Shown: one piece after another, positions 15,075 through 23,437 of the stretch
Layout: every line of letters starts with the position of its first letter
How positions within the stretch are numbered: the first letter of the stretch is position 1
NCBI GenBank assembly: GCA_016716605.1
Contig: JADJWA010000001.1
Coordinates: 1,798,001-1,862,000 of the forward strand
DNA from: Flavobacteriales bacterium
GTDB taxonomy: Bacteria; Bacteroidota; Bacteroidia; Flavobacteriales_F; PHOS-HE28
Reading direction: 5' to 3'
Length of the DNA: 64,000 bases
Program-made: the position numbers and the translations under genes
Notes under the pieces: model-generated
The model's database searches: none
What the model was told of the DNA's origin: nothing
Seen by the model: the letters and a program-made list of their open reading frames with translations, nothing else

Positions 15075-15905
15075 ATGAAAAAGACGCTACTGTCCTTCGC
15101 TTTGCTGGGTCTCTGCTCCGTGGCGAGCGCTCAGCTCTCCACCCGGGAGAACCAGGATACCCGGTACAAATTCGGCGGTCGCCCTGTGGCCGGTGATATG
15201 GCCCTCGTGTTCGGCTTGACCCTGAACAACGCCTCCTTCGGCGATGGCTCAGATTCAACCGTGCGCAGCATTTCCACCTGGAATCGCCTGAGCAAAGGCA
15301 ATCTGCTGACGTTCAAGAAGTTCATTCAGGATGATGTGGCGATCCGTGCTGGCATCCGGCTGGCTCGCGATTCCCGCTCCATCAAAGGCGAAGTGGATTC
15401 CACCCAGTTCATTCCCGCCACCCTGGCTGAGTTCGAGTACAAGCAAAGCACCCGCGAGTACATGCTGGTGCCCGGTATCGAGAAGCACTTCAGCAGCTCG
15501 AATATTTTCGACGTGTACGCCGGCGCTGACCTTTACCTCGGGTTCGGACGTGATCGCATGGTAACGTCCTACATCTTCCGCGATACGGACGACAACGATG
15601 TGCACAAGATGACCACCCCCTACACGATCGTGGGCTTGGGCGGTATCGTAGGCTTCAACGTGTTCGTGCTCGACCTGCCCATCGCCCTTGGCGTTGAGTA
15701 TGGCTGGAGCGCTTTCTGGCAGCTGGGCAACAAGACCAAGCATGAAGTGGAGAGCGGAGCCGATAGCTGGGAGTATTACACCGTGGGCGGCGACCCCAAC
15801 CAAGCTGGCGGTGCGAACACGCAGTACAGCAGCGTGAAGCAGAAGTACAACACCATGGACACGAACGATCAGGTCCGCTTGGTGCTCAATATCTACTTCA
15901 ACTAA
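15075..15905 (+). CDS. Outer-membrane beta-barrel protein
   Basis: A 276-residue exported protein. The signal peptide MKKTLLSFALLGLCSVASAQ is followed by a series of amphipathic strands separated by short turns, ending in QVRLVLNIYFN, with the terminal aromatic residue typical of outer-membrane barrels. I cannot assign a specific family or ligand. The gene has two candidate promoters of its own and is followed after 26 bases by a small lipoprotein gene, so the two probably form one transcript ending at the hairpin at 16361-16389. Confidence 0.8.
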   Translation: MKKTLLSFALLGLCSVASAQLSTRENQDTRYKFGGRPVAGDMALVFGLTLNNASFGDGSDSTVRSISTWNRLSKGNLLTFKKFIQDDVAIRAGIRLARDSRSIKGEVDSTQFIPATLAEFEYKQSTREYMLVPGIEKHFSSSNIFDVYAGADLYLGFGRDRMVTSYIFRDTDDNDVHKMTTPYTIVGLGGIVGFNVFVLDLPIALGVEYGWSAFWQLGNKTKHEVESGADSWEYYTVGGDPNQAGGANTQYSSVKQKYNTMDTNDQVRLVLNIYFN

Positions 15906-15931
15906 GAATCACTACGTAACCACACGCAGCA

Positions 15932-16342
15932 ATGAAGAAGATCAAAGCCATCATCCTGCTGCCACTGGCCGTAGTGCTTCTGTTCTCCTCCTGCACGTAC
16001 TACACCAAGTCCATCGCTGGTACTTCGGTGCAGACGCAGATCCACTTCAAGATGGAGGACCTCGAGTACATCGGCGATGTGAGCGGCACGGCCACGCAGA
16101 GCTTCCTGTTCGGAGTGCTCCCGATCGGCGGTCGTCGCTTCCACGTGGCAACCATCGGCGGCGGCGGGCTCATCCCGCAGGACCGCATGACCAACAACGC
16201 CCTTTACGACGCGCTGATGCAGCGTGAGGATGCCGATTTCGTGCTCCCCATCAACTCCAGCAGCGTGCGCGATCAGATGTTCTTGGGCAATCGCACCACC
16301 CTCACGGTCCGTGCGAAGGCCTTCCGCATCAAGTCGAAGTAA
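15932..16342 (+). CDS. Small lipoprotein of unknown function
   Basis: A 136-residue predicted lipoprotein: basic start MKKIKAIILLPLAVVLLFSSC with lipobox LFSSC (Cys21). The mature part contains GTATQSFLFGVLPIGGRRF and NNALYDALMQREDADFVL, resembling small TRL- or DUF6567-like envelope proteins of Bacteroidota; this family link is tentative. It lies 26 bases after a beta-barrel gene, and a strong hairpin follows its stop by 18 bases, so it ends an operon. Confidence 0.75.
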   Translation: MKKIKAIILLPLAVVLLFSSCTYYTKSIAGTSVQTQIHFKMEDLEYIGDVSGTATQSFLFGVLPIGGRRFHVATIGGGGLIPQDRMTNNALYDALMQREDADFVLPINSSSVRDQMFLGNRTTLTVRAKAFRIKSK

Positions 16343-16360
16343 TCGGCCATCATTCCTTTC

Positions 16361-16389
16361 GAGAGCCGCGGCCATTGGCCGCGGCTCTC
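16361..16389 (+). terminator. Perfect hairpin after the small lipoprotein gene
   Basis: GAGAGCCGCGGCC (16361-16373) and 16377-16389 pair perfectly over 13 bases around the loop ATT. No T-run follows, as is usual for this GC-rich genome. Confidence 0.75.
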
Positions 16390-16403
16390 GTGCTTATGGC
16401 CAA

Positions 16404-16411
16404 TACCTTCG
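16404..16411 (+). promoter_or_regulatory. -7 box (TACCTTCG) of the 16417 gene
   Basis: TACCTTCG ends 5 bases before the ATG at 16417. With a start point some 4-7 bases downstream of the box, the mRNA would be leaderless or nearly so. Confidence 0.5.
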
Positions 16412-16416
16412 CACCC

Positions 16417-17259
16417 ATGCGCACCACCATCCAAGCGATCCCCATCGCCATCACCTTCGCCCTTGCCCTCGTTTCGTGCAAGCGCGGGAATGACATCCCT
16501 GTGCTGACTGTTTCGCCGGGCACACCGGTGATCGCGGTCACCTCGGGCAACGTGATCTCATTCCGGATCACAGGCACCTCGGATAAATCGAGCTTGAGCC
16601 GCCTGTTGATCACCTCGAAGCGCGACAATGACTTCACCCAGACCGTGATTGATTCTGCGCTCTCGGGCTCAGCCTTCAGCATGGATTGGGAATTCCTGGC
16701 CCCGCACGCAACCGCAGCCTATTCCAACAAGATCACCTTTGAGCTCTTCGAGGAGGATGGCGACATGATGTCAACGCGCCGCACCTTGAGCGTGACCTTG
16801 GGCGCCATCCTGCTCACCGAGACCACCGGGCACCAGTTCTACTCCCGGAACTCCGCTACTCAGGGCGAGTCGGCCTTCGATCTGGAGGAGCGTGTGCCGG
16901 TGCTCTACACGGTTGATAGCGCTCGCCGCGATATCCAGGATAATCCGGCCTCGTCCTCGGACACGCAACTGAGCCGTTCATGGGTCTCGCCCGCAGGGGG
17001 GCGCATGGTGCGCTTCAATGGCTTCGATTACGCCAATGCCACCAATGTGAGCGTGCGCAACGCGTTCAACTCAGGGGTGCCGGTGGAGGAGCTGAACAAC
17101 ATCGCCGTGAACGACATCGTCATTGTCCGCTTGGGCAGTTTGCCGGCCAATGTGAGCCACTATGCCCTCATCCGCATCACGGATATCCTGGATGCGGACG
17201 GAACGGCCGATGATGACCGCTACACCTTCAACCTGAAGTGGGCGGTGTTCACTGAGTAG
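16417..17259 (+). CDS. Lipoprotein of unknown function
   Basis: A 280-residue predicted lipoprotein. The start at 16417 gives MRTTIQAIPIAITFALALVSC, a signal peptide with lipobox ALVSC (Cys21). The mature protein is beta-rich: an immunoglobulin-like first half (PVIAVTSGNVISFRITGTSDKS) and a second half with QFYSRNSATQGESAFDLEE and ADDDRYTFNLKWAVF. I do not recognise a family. A start in the upstream hairpin (16375) is possible but would bury the signal peptide. The gene stands 9 bases before nnrD. Confidence 0.75.
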   Translation: MRTTIQAIPIAITFALALVSCKRGNDIPVLTVSPGTPVIAVTSGNVISFRITGTSDKSSLSRLLITSKRDNDFTQTVIDSALSGSAFSMDWEFLAPHATAAYSNKITFELFEEDGDMMSTRRTLSVTLGAILLTETTGHQFYSRNSATQGESAFDLEERVPVLYTVDSARRDIQDNPASSSDTQLSRSWVSPAGGRMVRFNGFDYANATNVSVRNAFNSGVPVEELNNIAVNDIVIVRLGSLPANVSHYALIRITDILDADGTADDDRYTFNLKWAVFTE

Positions 17260-17268
17260 CCCTACGCG

Positions 17269-18798
17269 ATGATCCCGGTGCTCAGCCCGCAGGCCATCCG
17301 CGAGGCCGACGCATGGACCATCGAGAATGAGCCGATTGAATCGCATGCGCTGATGCAGCGCGCAGCAACAGCCTGTGCAGCTGCGCTCATGCATGAAATC
17401 GAACGCGGCCGCTTCGGCGCCGTGCGATCGGTGCTCGTGGTGGCGGGCATGGGAAACAACGGTGGTGATGGACTGGCTATGGCCTTGCTCCTGGAGCGCG
17501 CGGGCCTTGCAGTGAGCGCAGTGCGCATCGCCCATCGACCGGAACCCTCCCCGGACAACCAGAAGCAAGGGGACCTGGCGGTCGGATCGGGCGTCAAACT
17601 GGTGGAATGCCGATCCGCGGCGCATTTTTCGACCATCGATTCGGACTTGATCATCGACGCCTTGTTCGGCACCGGCCTCAACGCCCCGCTGGAGGGCCTT
17701 GCGCTGGAAGCCGTGCAATGGATGAATCGCAGCCGCAGGCCCATTGTCGCGATTGACATGCCTTCAGGCCTCTTCGCCGAATCGAACGCAGGGAATCGGA
17801 AGGAGGGAATTGTGCAGGCCTCGCTCACGCTCACTCTGGAGACGCCGAAGCTCAGCCTGCTCTTGCCTGAGAGTGGCGGGTTCGTCGGTGACTGGCAGGT
17901 CGTTCCGATTGGCTTGGATGCGGATTTCGTTCAATTGAGCAACACGCCATACCATTTGCTCCAGGCTGCTGATGCACGCTCATTGATCCGTCCTCGCCCG
18001 CGATTCGCGCACAAGGGCAATTTCGGGCATGCACTGCTCATGGGCGGATCACTAGGAAGGATGGGCGCGATGGTGCTGGCCACGCGAGCTGCATTGCGCA
18101 GCGGAGCCGGTCTTGTTACAGCAGCAGTTCCAGAAGCTGGCATTCCGATCGTTCAGGCTTCAGCCCCGGAAGCAATGTGCGCTCTTGGCTGCGGGATTGA
18201 ATGCCTTGCTGAGGTACCAGACCTCACGGCTTATTCAGCGATCGGTGCTGGGCCGGGCATGGGCATGCAAGGGGAATCGGCCCATGCCTTGCATCGGTTG
18301 ATTGAGCGAAATGCCGGGCCGCTGGTGCTCGATGCCGATGCGCTCAACCTATTGGCCGCGCATCGTGAGCTGTTGAAGTCAATTCCGGACCGCGCTGTGC
18401 TCACGCCCCACCCGAAGGAGTTCGAGCGGCTCACTGGACGCGCATTCACAACTGGTTACGATCGACTTCAAGCTGCACGTGAGGCTGCGCAAGCCTGGCG
18501 TTGCACCATTGTGCTTAAGGGCGCTTTCACGGCCATTTGCTCGCCTGAGGGCCATGTGCGCTTCAACACCACAGGGAATCCGGGCATGGCCAAAGGCGGG
18601 AGCGGCGATGCACTCACCGGGCTCCTCACCGGGCTGCTTGCACAGGGATACTCGTCAATTGAAGCCGCTGAGCTCGGGGTGCATCTGCATGGCCTCGCCG
18701 GCGATCTGGCCTCAAAGCGACTTGGCCAGCACGGCATGACGGCCATGGATCTGGTTAATGAGATTCCTGCGGCCTGGCGCGCGTTGGTGGTTGAGTGA
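17269..18798 (+). CDS. nnrD: Bifunctional NAD(P)H-hydrate epimerase/dehydratase
   Basis: A 509-residue two-domain enzyme that repairs hydrated NAD(P)H. The N-terminal epimerase (YjeF-N) domain covers about 1-220, with GNNGGDG at 62-68 and the IDALFGTGL segment. The C-terminal ADP-dependent dehydratase domain (about 230-509) has KGNFGHALLMGGSLG, LDADALNLL, TPHPKEFERL and the catalytic GSGD at 444-447. The order and length match the fused NnrE-NnrD proteins. The start is 9 bases after the lipoprotein gene, suggesting read-through. It is convergent with the acyl-CoA dehydrogenase gene, 17 bases away. Confidence 0.94.
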   Translation: MIPVLSPQAIREADAWTIENEPIESHALMQRAATACAAALMHEIERGRFGAVRSVLVVAGMGNNGGDGLAMALLLERAGLAVSAVRIAHRPEPSPDNQKQGDLAVGSGVKLVECRSAAHFSTIDSDLIIDALFGTGLNAPLEGLALEAVQWMNRSRRPIVAIDMPSGLFAESNAGNRKEGIVQASLTLTLETPKLSLLLPESGGFVGDWQVVPIGLDADFVQLSNTPYHLLQAADARSLIRPRPRFAHKGNFGHALLMGGSLGRMGAMVLATRAALRSGAGLVTAAVPEAGIPIVQASAPEAMCALGCGIECLAEVPDLTAYSAIGAGPGMGMQGESAHALHRLIERNAGPLVLDADALNLLAAHRELLKSIPDRAVLTPHPKEFERLTGRAFTTGYDRLQAAREAAQAWRCTIVLKGAFTAICSPEGHVRFNTTGNPGMAKGGSGDALTGLLTGLLAQGYSSIEAAELGVHLHGLAGDLASKRLGQHGMTAMDLVNEIPAAWRALVVE

Positions 18799-18815
18799 AA
18801 TAGACGTTGAAGCCC

Positions 18816-19961
18816 TCAGCCCTTCAGTACCTGCCGGCTGATCACCAGCTTCTGAATCTCGCTTGTTCCTTCGCCGATCGTGCAGAGCTTGCTATCTCGG
18901 TAGAACTTCTCCACCGGGAAATCCTTGGTGTAGCCATAGCCGCCGTGGATCTGCACGGCCTCGTTGCTGGCCCATACGGCTACTTCGCTGGCGTAGTACT
19001 TCGCCATGGCGCTTTCCTTGGTCATCTTCTTGCCGCGGTTCTTGAGATCGGCGGCTTGCAGGGTGAGCAGCTCGGCGGCCTCAATGCGCGTGGCCATATC
19101 AGCGAGCTTGAAGGCGATGGCTTGGAAGTTCGCGATGGGCTGGCCGAACTGCTCTCGCTCCTTGGCGTACTTCACGCTCGCCTCATAAGCTCCCTTGGCG
19201 ATGCCCAGGCTGAGTGCTGCGATGCTGATGCGGCCACCGTCGAGGATCTTCATCGCTTGCTGAAAACCTTCTCCCACGTTGCCGAGCACATTCGCTTCGG
19301 GCACGCGGCACTCCTCGAAGATCACTTCGGCGGTCTCGCTGGCGCGCATGCCCAGCTTGTTCTCTTTCTTGCCGGCCTTCAGTCCCGGGGTGCCGCGTTC
19401 CACCACGAAGGCGGTCATCCCCTTGCTGTCGAGCAGTTCGCCGGTGCGCGCGATCACGACTACAGCATCGCTGCTGATGCCGTGAGTGATCCAGCATTTG
19501 GTGCCGTTGAGCACCCATTCACTGCCTTCTTTCCGAGCCGTGCACTTCATGCGCATGGCGTCGCTGCCGGTGTTGGGCTCGGTGAGCGCCCAAGCACCGA
19601 TCCACTCGCCGGTGGCGAGCTTGGGCAGCCAGCGGCGCTTCTGCTCTTCGTTTGCGAAATAGAGGATGTGGCCCGTGCAGAGGCTGTTGTGCGCGGCCAC
19701 GCTCAGGCCCACGCTGCCGCAGATCTTGGCGACCTCCACGATGGTGCTGATGTACTCATAGTAGCCTAGGCCTGCACCACCGTATTCCTCCGGCACCAGT
19801 ACGCCCAGCATGCCGGCGGGGCCGAAGTGGTTCCGGAAGAGGTCCTTCGGGAAGTGCTGGCTCTCGTCCCAGTCCATCAGATTCGGGCGCAGCTCGCGCT
19901 CACACAGGTCGCGCACTGCTTGTGCGATCATGGTCTGGCTCTCGGTAGTGGCGAATTCCAT
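18816..19961 (-). CDS. Acyl-CoA dehydrogenase
   Basis: A 381-residue FAD-dependent enzyme for the first step of fatty-acyl or branched-chain acyl-CoA oxidation. The FAD-binding segment AWALTEPNTGSDAMRM and the block KCWITHGISSD are in the middle domain. The C-terminal domain has ILDGGRISIAALSLGIAKGA, QIHGGYGYTKDFPVEKFYRD and the catalytic Glu364 in IGEGTSEIQ. Acyl chain preference cannot be read reliably. It is the last gene of the minus operon that begins with the NSS transporter and lies 5 bases after apt. Confidence 0.94.
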   Translation of the reverse strand: MEFATTESQTMIAQAVRDLCERELRPNLMDWDESQHFPKDLFRNHFGPAGMLGVLVPEEYGGAGLGYYEYISTIVEVAKICGSVGLSVAAHNSLCTGHILYFANEEQKRRWLPKLATGEWIGAWALTEPNTGSDAMRMKCTARKEGSEWVLNGTKCWITHGISSDAVVVIARTGELLDSKGMTAFVVERGTPGLKAGKKENKLGMRASETAEVIFEECRVPEANVLGNVGEGFQQAMKILDGGRISIAALSLGIAKGAYEASVKYAKEREQFGQPIANFQAIAFKLADMATRIEAAELLTLQAADLKNRGKKMTKESAMAKYYASEVAVWASNEAVQIHGGYGYTKDFPVEKFYRDSKLCTIGEGTSEIQKLVISRQVLKG

Positions 19962-19966
19962 CGGTG

Positions 19967-20500
19967 TCAGTAGGTGAGCAAGGTAACCACCTTGGTATTG
20001 TATGATTCGAGTTTGCGCATGCCGTGCAGGAAGCTCAATTCAATCAGGAAGGAGAAGCCGGCCAGGGTTCCGCCCTGCATGCGCACCAGCTCAGCGGCCG
20101 CTGTAGCTGTGCCGCCTGTTGCTAGGAGATCATCATGCACCAGGACGCGCATGCCGGGCTTCACGCTGTCGATGTGCATCTCCACTTCCGCGCTGCCGTA
20201 CTCCAGGTCATACTTGTGGCTCACGGTCTTCCAAGGGAGCTTTCCTTTCTTGCGTACGGTGAGGAAGGGCACCCCTAGCGCGAGCGCCAGTGGCATCCCG
20301 AAGAGGAAGCCACGGCTCTCAATTCCCACGATGGCATCGATGGGCACGTCCTGCAAGCGCTCTCGGAAGCCTTCGGTGATGGCGCGGCAGAGCAGCGGGT
20401 CCTCGAGAACAGGAGTGATGTCGCGGAAGAGGATGCCGGGCCTCGGGAAATCGGGCACCGCCCGTATGGCGGCCTCGAGGCGTTGCTGCAGGGCGCTCAC
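19967..20500 (-). CDS. apt: Adenine phosphoribosyltransferase
   Basis: A 177-residue purine-salvage enzyme converting adenine and PRPP to AMP. The FPRPGILFRDITP segment (18-30) and IVGIESRGFLFG (58-68) are diagnostic of Apt, and the PRPP loop VLVHDDLLATGGTA spans 119-132. The length is typical. The start overlaps the end of the ComEA-like gene (20497-20500, ATGA), so translation is probably coupled. Confidence 0.96.
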   Translation of the reverse strand: MSALQQRLEAAIRAVPDFPRPGILFRDITPVLEDPLLCRAITEGFRERLQDVPIDAIVGIESRGFLFGMPLALALGVPFLTVRKKGKLPWKTVSHKYDLEYGSAEVEMHIDSVKPGMRVLVHDDLLATGGTATAAAELVRMQGGTLAGFSFLIELSFLHGMRKLESYNTKVVTLLTY

Positions 20501-21483
20501 TCCACGCTGAGGTAGGGCGCAAGTTTACGGTAGAGGCCCTCGTCGATCAGGTGCAGGCCTTTGATGGCGGCTATTTCCTTGAACGGCCCGTGTTGTTGGC
20601 GGTAGGCAACGATGGGCTTGGCCAGCTTCCACCGGATGTAGGGATGCGCGGCGAGGTCCTCCGCGGTGCATGTGTTCAGGGGGATGCGGCGGATGAGGAG
20701 CGTGTCCACCACGAGCAGCTCTTTCAGCCGTTCGACGGCGTCGGGCTTGTCTTTGAGGATGTACACCTCGGCGAGCTGATCGAGGGAGTGGTAGCCGCCT
20801 AGGCCTTCACGGTACTTGGTGATGCCGCGCGCGAATGCTGGCCCGATGCCGGGCAGCGCGATCAAGGCGTTCGTATCGGCGCTGTTCACTTCGAGCTTGG
20901 CGAAGCCACTCGGCGCCTCGTGTGATTCGCGTTGGCGGGGAGGGTAAGTCCTTGCGCTGTCGCGCTTGGGCCATGCGGACCGTGGCTGGTATCGCTCCCG
21001 CTCCGGCGCGCTGTCGGGCAGGAGGATGAACGGCTCCAGCCGGGCATAGAGTTCGGGCTTGATCGTGTACATCCGGGCCACATCGGACTTCGATCGGAAG
21101 CGGCCGCCCTTGGCGCGGTAACGCTCGATGGATGCGGCTTGCTTCGCGGTGAGCCCCAGCCGCTGCCAGTCATCGATGCTTATGGTGTTCGGGTCGAAGG
21201 GGAAGGGGTCGAGCACCGCTGGTCCTGCTGCATCGTCCGCCGAGTCGCGTGCTGCGAGCCAGACCTCCATTTGAAGGCGCGCCGGCTCGAGATCGGCTGT
21301 GCCTGGGACATAGTGCAGGCGGTAATAGTAGAACGAGCCGGCTGCAGCAAGAATCAGCGCCATCATGAATGCGGTGCCTCGCCGCTCGGCCTTATGCAGG
21401 TGGAGCAAGTCCTTCAGTTGCGCCGTGAAGGGCCTGTTCGCGAACGCCTGCCGCTCCTGCTCTCGGTCTTGAGGGGAGGCCAT
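20497..21483 (-). CDS. Membrane-anchored ComEA-like helix-hairpin-helix protein
   Basis: A 328-residue protein with one transmembrane helix near residues 38-55 (FMMALILAAAGSFYYY) and an outward-facing part with three helix-hairpin-helix units: DPNTISIDDWQRLGLTAKQA near 97-120, VNSADTNALIALPGIGPAFA near 200-220, and LNTCTAEDLAAHPYIRW near 275-295. ComEA-type proteins bind DNA in the periplasm during natural transformation; that role is inference here, because no other competence gene is in the window. It lies between metS (10-base gap) and apt (4-base overlap). Confidence 0.85.
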   Translation of the reverse strand: MASPQDREQERQAFANRPFTAQLKDLLHLHKAERRGTAFMMALILAAAGSFYYYRLHYVPGTADLEPARLQMEVWLAARDSADDAAGPAVLDPFPFDPNTISIDDWQRLGLTAKQAASIERYRAKGGRFRSKSDVARMYTIKPELYARLEPFILLPDSAPERERYQPRSAWPKRDSARTYPPRQRESHEAPSGFAKLEVNSADTNALIALPGIGPAFARGITKYREGLGGYHSLDQLAEVYILKDKPDAVERLKELLVVDTLLIRRIPLNTCTAEDLAAHPYIRWKLAKPIVAYRQQHGPFKEIAAIKGLHLIDEGLYRKLAPYLSVE

Positions 21484-21493
21484 GGCGAGGTCT

Positions 21494-21643
21494 TCAGCGC
21501 GGGACGTCGTCGTTCTCCGCGTAGCTGTCCGGCTCAGGCTTGGGTTTGGTGGTGAGCACGCGATAGAAGAAGTAGCCAGTGATGGCGACCACGGTGAGCT
21601 GCGTGATCAGCATGAGGGAGAGTGCTTGGCTGTTCATGGCCAT
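21494..21643 (-). CDS. metS: MetS-type small subunit of an NSS transporter
   Basis: A 49-residue single-pass membrane protein. It begins MAMNSQALSLMLITQL, has one transmembrane helix (about 8-28, ending AITGYFFYRVL) and a hydrophilic tail (TKPKPEPDSYAENDDVPR). In Gram-positive bacteria MetS is the small partner of the methionine/alanine NSS transporter MetP. Its ATG shares a base with the stop of the large NSS subunit (TGATG at 21641-21645), which makes the pairing and coupled translation convincing. Membership rests on size, topology, proline-rich basic stretch and position. Confidence 0.82.
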   Translation of the reverse strand: MAMNSQALSLMLITQLTVVAITGYFFYRVLTTKPKPEPDSYAENDDVPR

Positions 21644-23334
21644 CAGGATTTGGTTGACCGGAGCCGTCGTGCGCCAGCGAGGTACACCAGCACGGCGAGC
21701 CCGGCGAATGTGGCGAAGAGGATGAGCCGCGCGGCGTTGGTATAGAACAGCTGGTCCTTCAAGGCGTCGATTCCGGCGGGATCCGTGGTGGCGGCTAGCT
21801 GATCGTGCAGGCCCGCATTGCCGATGGTCTTGATGATGGAGCCGTTGTCGAGGGTCCAGCCTTCACCGGAGAACAGGCCTGTGAGCGCGGCGCCCCATTC
21901 GTTGCCGGCAGGGGTGAACAGCGAGCCGAGGAATACGACCAGCAGCATGGCCGGTGTGATGTACTTGATGATGAACTTGTAGATCGTCGGCACCTTCAGG
22001 TCCGCGCCGCTCATGAGTTCCTTCCAGCCCTTGTCGATGCCGAAGACCCATGCGAAGAGCACGGTCTCGGCAAGCGCGAAGACGACCAGCGCCACGGTGC
22101 CCGCCCAATAGTCATACTGGTCGAAGACGACCTGGTTCACGGCGCCATTGGCGCCCACTTGGTAAATGAGCACGGTGGGCAGGCCGAGGGCGAGCACAAT
22201 GGCCCCGAAGCTCAACGCTCCCTTGTTTCGGCTCCATCCGAATTCATCGCGCATGAAACCCATCCATGGGGTTCCCATGGCCAAGGAACTGGTGATGCCC
22301 GCGAAGAAGAGCAGGCCGAACCACATCACCCCTGCGGCCATGCTCAGGAAAGGCCCCCATTTCTCGAAGAGGAAGGGCATGGTCTGGAAGGCCATGCCGA
22401 AGCCCGCGTTCTGCTTCACCCAGTCGAGCCCGAGGTAGCCGGCGGCGATCGGGATCACGATCATGCTGCCCAGCACCACCTCCACGAATTCGTTGGTGAA
22501 CCCGGCGCTGACGGCATTGAGCGCGATGTCGTCCTTGCTCCGCACATAAGCCGCATAGCAATGGATGGTGCCCATGCCTACGCTCAGGGTGAAGAAGATC
22601 TGGCCGGCAGCTGCCAGCCACACGCTGGGATTGCTCAGGCTGTCGAATTGCGGCGTCCACAGGAAGTTGAGGCCGTCCCATGCGCTCGCACCGGGCACTT
22701 CGGTGCTGGCCCCGCTGGTGCCCAGGGTGATTCCGCGCATGGCGAGGAAGATCCCGAAGAGGATGAGCAGGGGCATGCCGATCTGCGCCGCGCGCTCCAC
22801 ACCGCGCAGGCCGCGTGAAAGGATCCAGGTGTTCAGGAGCAAGCAGAGCACGTAGAACACCACCGCTTCATAAGGGATCCCGGTGTGGCTGCTGCTCACA
22901 TCCAGGTAGCTGCGGAAGAACTGCGCCACCTGCGTTTGGCTAAGGCCATCGAAGGTGCCGGCGATGCTGTGCCATACATAGCTCATGGTCCAGCTCTCGA
23001 TGTAGCAGTAGTACGCCGCCACGGCGATGTTGGTGAATATGCCGAAGACGCCGAAGTACTTCCAGAACGCGCGCTTGGTCATCGTATCGAGGATGAAGGG
23101 CGTGCTGTGGTTGTTGCTGCGCCCGCCGAAGCGGCCCATGCTCCACTCGATCCAGAGCAGCGGTATGCCCATGAGCAGGAAGCACACGAGGTAGGGAATG
23201 ATGAATGCGCCGCCCCCGTTGTTCACCGCCTGCACAGGGAAGCGCAGGAAGTTGCCCAGGCCTACGGCATTGCCGGCCATCGCCAGGATAAGGCCCACGC
23301 GCGTGCCCCACGCTTCTTTCGGAGTGATCGCCAT
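21643..23334 (-). CDS. Sodium-dependent transporter, NSS (SLC6) family
   Basis: A 563-residue inner-membrane symporter with about 12 transmembrane helices. The Na/substrate site of TM1 is in LILAMAGNAVGLGNFLRFP; TM3 has AYYCYIESWTMSYVW; TM6 is represented by GQIFFTLSVGMGTIHCYAAY and TM8 by FFAGITSSLAMGTPW. The family takes up amino acids with sodium; the following MetS-like subunit suggests methionine or alanine as substrate. It is the first gene of an operon with metS, a ComEA-like gene, apt and an acyl-CoA dehydrogenase gene. A box TACATTGG lies 19 bases before the start. Confidence 0.94.
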   Translation of the reverse strand: MAITPKEAWGTRVGLILAMAGNAVGLGNFLRFPVQAVNNGGGAFIIPYLVCFLLMGIPLLWIEWSMGRFGGRSNNHSTPFILDTMTKRAFWKYFGVFGIFTNIAVAAYYCYIESWTMSYVWHSIAGTFDGLSQTQVAQFFRSYLDVSSSHTGIPYEAVVFYVLCLLLNTWILSRGLRGVERAAQIGMPLLILFGIFLAMRGITLGTSGASTEVPGASAWDGLNFLWTPQFDSLSNPSVWLAAAGQIFFTLSVGMGTIHCYAAYVRSKDDIALNAVSAGFTNEFVEVVLGSMIVIPIAAGYLGLDWVKQNAGFGMAFQTMPFLFEKWGPFLSMAAGVMWFGLLFFAGITSSLAMGTPWMGFMRDEFGWSRNKGALSFGAIVLALGLPTVLIYQVGANGAVNQVVFDQYDYWAGTVALVVFALAETVLFAWVFGIDKGWKELMSGADLKVPTIYKFIIKYITPAMLLVVFLGSLFTPAGNEWGAALTGLFSGEGWTLDNGSIIKTIGNAGLHDQLAATTDPAGIDALKDQLFYTNAARLILFATFAGLAVLVYLAGARRLRSTKS

Positions 23335-23353
23335 GCAAGAGGATTGAGGTTGG

Positions 23354-23361
23354 CCAATGTA
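23354..23361 (-). promoter_or_regulatory. Candidate -7 box (TACATTGG) of the NSS operon
   Basis: TACATTGG has one mismatch to TAnnTTTG and ends 19 bases before the ATG at 23334. It is the best candidate in the spacer 23335-23437. Confidence 0.35.
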
Positions 23362-23437
23362 GTCGGCCAGCGCTTAGGTTGTTCGTTCCTGTTGCCTAGC
23401 TGCCGATCCGCGAATGGTTGGCAACCGTTCCGGTCCG

